Shown piece after piece: positions 31,070-35,361 of a DNA stretch of 35,361 nt. The stretch covers positions 2,060,023 to 2,095,383 of the forward strand of contig BFEA01000107.1 of the NCBI GenBank assembly GCA_003427395.1. Reading direction: 5' to 3'. Made by a program: the position numbers and the translations under genes. How positions within the stretch are numbered: position 1 is the stretch's first letter; each line of letters opens with the position of its first letter. The notes under the pieces were generated by a model. It saw only the letters and a list, made by a program, of their open reading frames with translations. It searched no databases and was not told where the DNA came from. Source of the stretch: Chara braunii (taxonomy: Eukaryota; Streptophyta; Charophyceae; Charales; Characeae).

Positions 31070-31179
31070 TGCTTTGGGGTTCCACTAGACGTATTATCTC
31101 GGACCATCCTCATTGGAAAACCTGTGCTTTGGGGTTCCACTAGACGTATTATCTCGGACCATCCTCATTGGAAAACCTG
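31070..31179 (+). repeat. Perfect 55-bp tandem duplication in LINE ORF2
   Basis: 31070-31124 and 31125-31179 are identical (unit starts TGCTTTGGGGTTCCACTAG). Fifty-five is not a multiple of three, so the duplication itself shifts the ORF2 frame just before the fingers region of the RT. Perfect identity in an otherwise decayed element means the duplication is recent or an assembly artefact. Confidence 0.95.
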
Positions 31180-32394
31180 GTTACAATGTCTGAATTCACC
31201 GCAGCAATAAACCGCATGGCAAAGGGTAAGTGTCCAGGCCCGGATGGATTGCCAGTGGAGTTCTACCTCCAATTCTGGCCTCTTATCGCCCCGGACCTGC
31301 TTAGAGTTTTCACCCGTATCCTAGCGAACCAAGCTCTTGGGCCCCGCACTGCGGAAGGCATCATCACTCTACTCTACAAGAAGGGAGATGAGATGGATGT
31401 GAGGAATTACCGCCCCATATCACTTATGAATGTACATGGGGAAATTTTGGCTAAAACGCTGGCCCGCAGAATTAAGCCCCTACTTACCAAACCGGTCCAT
31501 CTAGATCGATCCGGATTTACTCCTGGTAGGCAGGTTTTAGACAACGTCATGACCATTTCTCAATCCTTTGATTGGATCAATACACAAACTTAACAAGGTT
31601 GTGATCCTCGTTGACTTCCAAAAAGCATATGACCGCGTCAGCTGGGATTTTGTACAAGGCACTCTGGAGAAGGTTGGGGTGGGCCCCAATTTCAAGAAAT
31701 TTGTAAGGTCCCTTTACGGGCCCTCAACCGGAAGAGTTCTAGTTAATGGAGATCCCTCCGCTTCTTTCAAAGTCACCCACTCATTGCGTCAAGGCTGCCC
31801 TCTGGCCCCGTCCCTATTCGTTATCCAACTATAAACATTACTTAATATGGTACGTAACCACCCGGATTACGAGGGACTGAAAGTTCCCCCAACTCATTCT
31901 ATCAAAGCATCAGCACTAGCAAACGACTTCTCTGCGATTACGAAAAATTTTGTCTCCTCACTAACTGCACTCTAAGAATGTCTAGCAGTTTATGAGACAG
32001 CTGGCAAAAATCAGTTGCTCTCCCTCCTGATGGCCAACCACTAGCATTGGATATGGGCATTCCAGTTAAACAGAGAATAGAAGTGGAGCGGTACCTGGGC
32101 ATCCAAATCTCCTTTGGAGACCCATTAGAGACACAGTCGTCTATAATAGAAAACAGTACCTGGGACGCTTGCGCCAAATGGTCCAGGACCCGTTTTCTCT
32201 CTCTATTCGGCAGAGCAATGATAATCAACACTTTCATTTCTTCTAAATTATGGTACATTCTCTCACTCAGAGCAGGGACACCGACAGACTTAAAGCTGAT
32301 CTTTTATGAGTGGGCCACGATAGGTGCAGAGATTCCCCTCAAGCCTCCCGGAGACTTCCCTGATCCTTTCCCCCCCCTTCCAACTGTCTCGTAG

Positions 32395-32878
32395 GAATGC
32401 AATGGTACGGTCAGTAGAAGGTCATGAACCGAAGAAAAAGTAGAATAGCACCATACTACACCCCACTAAACACCCCATCCCTGCTCTAGTATGGCACATC
32501 GAACTGGCAGCAAAATAGCTGAGAGGAGTAGGGTTGAGGTTGTAGTCAATGCTGGCAGCCAGCATCTCATTGGTTTCACTTTCTGAATTTTCTTGCTTTT
32601 GCTGAACTTTCTGAATTCTAGTAAAGGGAGTGGGGAGCCAGTGCACAATAGTTAGGATCTGGCGCCGTAATCAGGGTGAAGAGGCTCCTCCCCTGCTCAG
32701 TTAATCCCCTGCTCTTCAGGGCAATCAATGCTGGCAGGATCTGTCCTAAATTTGTGTTGATAAATTCTCAGCTGTATCACATCTATAAGGGACGCTGGAC
32801 CCGTTTTCCAGCAGGTGCTGCTCCCTACCAATAGATGGAGCCTTTATATAAATAAATAAATTAAAAAAAAAAAAAAAG
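32395..32878 (+). mobile_element. Insertion in LINE ORF2 carrying SINE-like copy B
   Basis: LINE coding stops near 32300-32394 and resumes at about 32880 (NIRRLLTHLLWKGD), so roughly 0.5 kb is foreign. Its right end (32785-32878) matches copy A: GGGACGCTGGA, TCCAGCA, GTGCTGCTCCC and AATAGATGGAGC, then a tail of TAAATAAATA and A15. In this copy the stem reads GCTGGA (32794-32799) with TCCAGC (32807-32812), so one pair is changed on both sides relative to copy A. The left part (32395-32780) does not match copy A and may be a separate insertion. The minus-strand open frames in it show no motif. Confidence 0.55.
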
Positions 32879-34004
32879 AATCCTCTCCACAAACTCAGCG
32901 GATAACATTCGACGACTTTTGACCCATTTACTCTGGAAGGGGGACTCCGAAGTGAAATCTGCACTGAGCAAAGTCAGTTGGGCCAAAATTACAGAAAAAC
33001 GTAAGACGGGAGGACTGGGATACTAGACCCCAGCAAACAAAACCGCGCTCTGGTAGCCAAATGGCCAATCAGAGCACTGACTACTCAGGAAAGACAGCCC
33101 TGGATGATACTCTTTCAGCATCAGTTGGCAAAAGAGTGGCAACTAGCTGACCCGAAAGCAGCATGGCATGCGATTCGCATGCGCCCTTTCACCTCCAAAC
33201 CCTCAGGTAACACATGGAGTAACATCTTGAAGGAGTGGGAAAAAATTCTTCCACAACTTCTGCATGATCCCATATCTAAACAGAATATTCTCAACACCTG
33301 TCTTTTGGAAAACCCATCCATCAGAGGCTCGTTCGGACTTCCGTTCTCAGTCTCCAAGGCAACAGGGAACTTTGGTCCGTCCTGGATACAACGTGGCACA
33401 TGGCTCATCAGTCACAATTGGAATGAGGAGGAAAGCAAGTGGAAATCAGCAGAACAACTGAAGCCTACTCTGTTGGGACTACAGAATATTCAAGAGCACC
33501 TCACAGCCATCATCAAAGCTATTCCAGCGGAATGGGCAGTCATCCTCTCCAAGCCAACTACCATCTTCAGAGAACTCCAATGGTTCAGAGACCATACAGT
33601 TCCCCCATCCTTCTTCAGAGTGGAAGTGATAAAGGAGGAAGGTTCAACAGAAGCATCTGAATGGACTCTGAACGATTCCCGGTTGGAACAAATCAAGGAG
33701 TCCAGAGCCATCTCACTTGTAGAAACAGAGGAGGTCAGAGATACTCAAAAGAAGATGGCTCCGGGTTCCTCACCAGTTCAGATATCTATATAGGTGGCCC
33801 CAATGCATATAATAGTGAGATTGATACCCACAATACGGCTGGTTAGTAACCGATACCCATGGCTCAACGGACAAGATCCCCCTATCAGACTACACATCTC
33901 AGATAGGATATAAGATTCAATCAGAACCTCACTCGATTCAGGCAGCTCTACCCCTCGACTGGTTTCGTAAATCCTCTTCTCTTAACTTACAACCAAGGCT
34001 ACGA

Positions 34005-34175
34005 TCCGGGCGGCCCGGGTACCCCCTACCTCGCCCAGGACCCGCCCGGGATGCCCGGCCGGGCGGCCCGCCCGGTCCAACCCCCGGGCCACCCAGCGCA
34101 AAATCCCGCGCAGGGTCCTTTCAGGGTTTTGTTGCCCCTGGGCCTGTCAGGGGTCGTCGGCCCCCCGCAAACAAA
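34005..34175. repeat. CCCGGGCGG palindrome island
   Basis: Overlapping CCCGGG, GGGCGGCCCGGG, CCGGGCGGCCCG and GGCCCGG words form a very GC-rich block that ends the LINE homology. Poly(A)/poly(T) runs follow at 34180-34201. The long open frame through it (34051-34404) is low-complexity and not credible as a gene. Confidence 0.8.
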
Positions 34176-34246
34176 ACAAAAAAAAAAAATCTTTTTTTTT
34201 TTCGGTTCAGAATCTCAGATTCTTCAGAACCCCAACCCCGATGCGC

Positions 34247-34247
<1 letters not shown>

Positions 34248-34305
<58 letters not shown>

Positions 34306-34335
34306 GCTGAGAGACACACCAGAGAGAGAAAGAGA
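34248..34335. repeat. (GA)n microsatellite
   Basis: A nearly pure GA run with a few AAAG, GGCTG and CACACC interruptions towards the end. Confidence 0.96.
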
Positions 34336-34463
34336 GCAAATAGCCCTTCGACATTTTTCACAGAAACCCTTGCGGGTAATCTGAGAGGCCCTGCAAATAA
34401 TTAGCAAGGGCCTACTCGCTGTGAAAGAGGCAGCTCTCAAACACATTGCCAGGCAGTAGCACG

Positions 34464-34579
34464 CCGACTATATATCGTCACAAACAGAACTGCCCGGTAA
34501 ACCGTAGGCAGAGAGAGAGAAGAGGACACCAAACGAGGGGCTGTGACAAACTGTTTCGTCGGAGTTTCACCGACTATAT
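34464..34579 (-). mobile_element. Hammerhead-bearing retroelement tail, copy 3
   Basis: On the minus strand it begins at AGTCGG, so stem II (GTCGG/CCGAC) and GAAAC are complete but CTGATGA is missing. It continues with the shared CAGCCCCTCG...CTCTCTCT...TACGGTTTACCGG...CGATATATA tail. The 10-mer CCGACTATAT occurs on both sides (34464-34473 and 34570-34579). This is either a target-site duplication or, because CCGACT also belongs to the element in copy 1, the remains of head-to-tail tandem junctions. Confidence 0.75.
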
Positions 34580-34681
34580 GTGTAGATTGACATTGAGGTC
34601 CGTTTTTCAGCAGTTATGGGATTACTGAACACGTGATTATCTGGGCAGTAGCAGTCCAACTCACCACGTGATTTTCAGGGC

Positions 34682-34965
34682 TTCCCTCCACTACTCACCA
34701 TATGTGCAAAACTCGGATGAATCTTCTGCTAGAACATGGAATCATACGCTGCCATATGTTTTGTATTTTGTGCAAGTGTTGACGGGAAAAGGAAAACAAA
34801 AGAAAGGGTTTCCCTCCACTAGTCACCAAATGTGCAAAACTGGAATGAATCTTCTGCTAGAATATGGAATCATACGTTGCCATATGTTTTGTCTTTTGTG
34901 CAAGTGCTGACCAGTGGAGCTAGGCCCTTAGGGCCACAGCTCTTAGGAAAAGGAAAACAAAAGAA
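34682..34965. repeat. 128-bp tandem duplication; second unit carries a 33-bp hairpin insertion
   Basis: Units begin at 34682 and 34810 (TTCCCTCCACTA). They share GTGCAAAACT, GAATCTTCTGCTAGAA, TGGAATCATACG, TGCCATATGTTTTGT and TTTGTGCAAGTG, and end GGAAAAGGAAAACAAAAG. They are about 93 percent identical. The second unit has about 33 extra bases (34913-34945) between CTGAC and GGAAAAGG. These form a hairpin: GAGCT (34917-34921), GGCCC, loop TTA, GGGCC, AGCTC (34938-34942). Confidence 0.85.
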
Positions 34966-34970
34966 TGAGA

Positions 34971-35361
34971 GCTACGGTGGTAAGTAGTTGTAGCCCATAA
35001 CTGCTGGGACACAGATCTGACTTATATTGCTGGCCTGCTTCTCTGTCGTCCGAAATTTGGTGAATGTCTCTGGTGGGACGTGGGAGCCCTGCAGATTCTC
35101 GGCGGGGGGCCCTTCAGAAGAAAAAAAAAACTAAATTCAACGAGGATTCGTGAGGAATGGGTGGTCTTGATTTTTTTTTGTCTGCACCCTAAGACCTTCC
35201 CGACACACCCCTTCCCCCACCCCCCCTAACCCCCCTGAAGAGCCCCCTCCTCCTCCTCCTTTCTTCGTTCTTCTTCATGCTCCTCCTCCTCCTTTATTCG
35301 CTCTTCTTATCCTCCCGCTCGTCTTCCTCCTTTCTCCGTTGCGGTATCAGAAATCGCAGAA
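34971..35361. other. No gene seen; pyrimidine-rich right end
   Basis: Short A and T runs (35120, 35171) are followed by a strongly strand-asymmetric C/T-rich tract with CCT repeats (about 35200-35335). No coding signal. Confidence 0.6.

Larger units (their letters stand above)
29587..33998 (+). pseudogene. L1-type LINE ORF2 (AP endonuclease + reverse transcriptase), pseudogene
   Basis: ATG 29587 gives MDGRLTAASWNVIEG. Endonuclease landmarks follow: IMLPETK (catalytic Glu, about 29884), GGIGILVHKKL, GGDWN (30190-30204), YTW, RRLDFFI and SDHML (30463-30474). The RT has KCPGPDGLPVEFY (31220), YRPISLMN, VDFQKAYDRVSWDF (catalytic Asp 31613-31615) and SLRQGCPLAPSLF. Motif C reads ALANDF at 31916-31930: the first Asp of the ADD box is Asn. 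Thumb (RYLGIQI, SLFGRAMIIN) and C-terminal regions (LLWKGD, VSWAKI, GGLGY, ALVAKW) are recognisable, ending in the linker DTHGSTDKIPLSDY before a GC island at about 34000 cuts it off. Several frameshifts, TGA 30574, TAA 31832 and TAA near 31973, a 55-bp tandem duplication and two insertions show that it is dead. The family nicks target DNA and copies its RNA there. Confidence 0.8.

Overview
The window looks like nuclear DNA of a repeat-rich eukaryote of the green lineage. A plant-type L1 LINE (DUF4283-like ORF1 with CCHC knuckles), a hAT/DUF659 remnant and a trihelix (Myb/SANT-like) protein point to a streptophyte. A charophyte alga of the Chara type is my best guess; this is inference, not proof. 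There is no bacterial organisation, and I found no gene that is intact from start to stop. Almost all recognisable coding sequence is decayed mobile-element sequence, plus one broken trihelix gene. The rest is satellites, microsatellites and palindrome clusters.

Layout. 0.3-2.2 kb (+): trihelix pseudogene. 3.6-4.8 kb (-): decayed retrotransposon gag-like gene with two similar domains in tandem. 7.2-7.7 kb: 54-bp minisatellite. 7.9-9.3 kb: a stretch packed with short perfect hairpins, followed by two tRNA-like Pol III promoter candidates. 9.9-10.8 kb: GA repeat, GTGAACGG palindromes, hAT transposase fragment and a GC island ending in an assembly gap (10771-11146). 11.3-11.4 kb (-): a retroelement tail carrying a complete hammerhead-ribozyme catalytic core. 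14.0-14.9 kb: about four units of a ~240-bp satellite. 16.1-22.2 kb (+): a multi-ORF retroelement with a coiled-coil/membrane ORF, a GRF-zinc-finger-like ORF, an unknown ORF and a YVDD reverse transcriptase of Penelope-like flavour. A fold-back element lies in the gap before the RT. 22.4-23.35 kb: GTTCGGG palindrome islands and a second copy of the hammerhead tail. 24.45-24.93 kb: direct and inverted repeat complex. 25.1-25.5 kb: simple repeats. 27.5-34.0 kb (+): nearly full-length L1-type LINE, decayed and interrupted by two copies of a SINE-like repeat. 34.0-34.6 kb: GC island, GA repeat and third hammerhead tail. 34.7-35.0 kb: a 128-bp tandem duplication in which one copy carries an extra 33-bp hairpin.

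Three themes link these pieces. (1) Three copies of one minus-strand tail end at a (TA)n tract and start at different points around a hammerhead core, as expected for 5'-truncated retroelement copies. Each lies near a GC-rich palindromic island. (2) In-frame stops in the plus-strand remnants are mostly TAG (11 TAG, 4 TGA, 2 TAA by my reading), as expected if CAG codons decay by C-to-T change. (3) Small palindromes and hairpins are unusually common, and one appears to have inserted as a discrete unit. All calls come from reading the sequence by eye; no database search or folding program was run.
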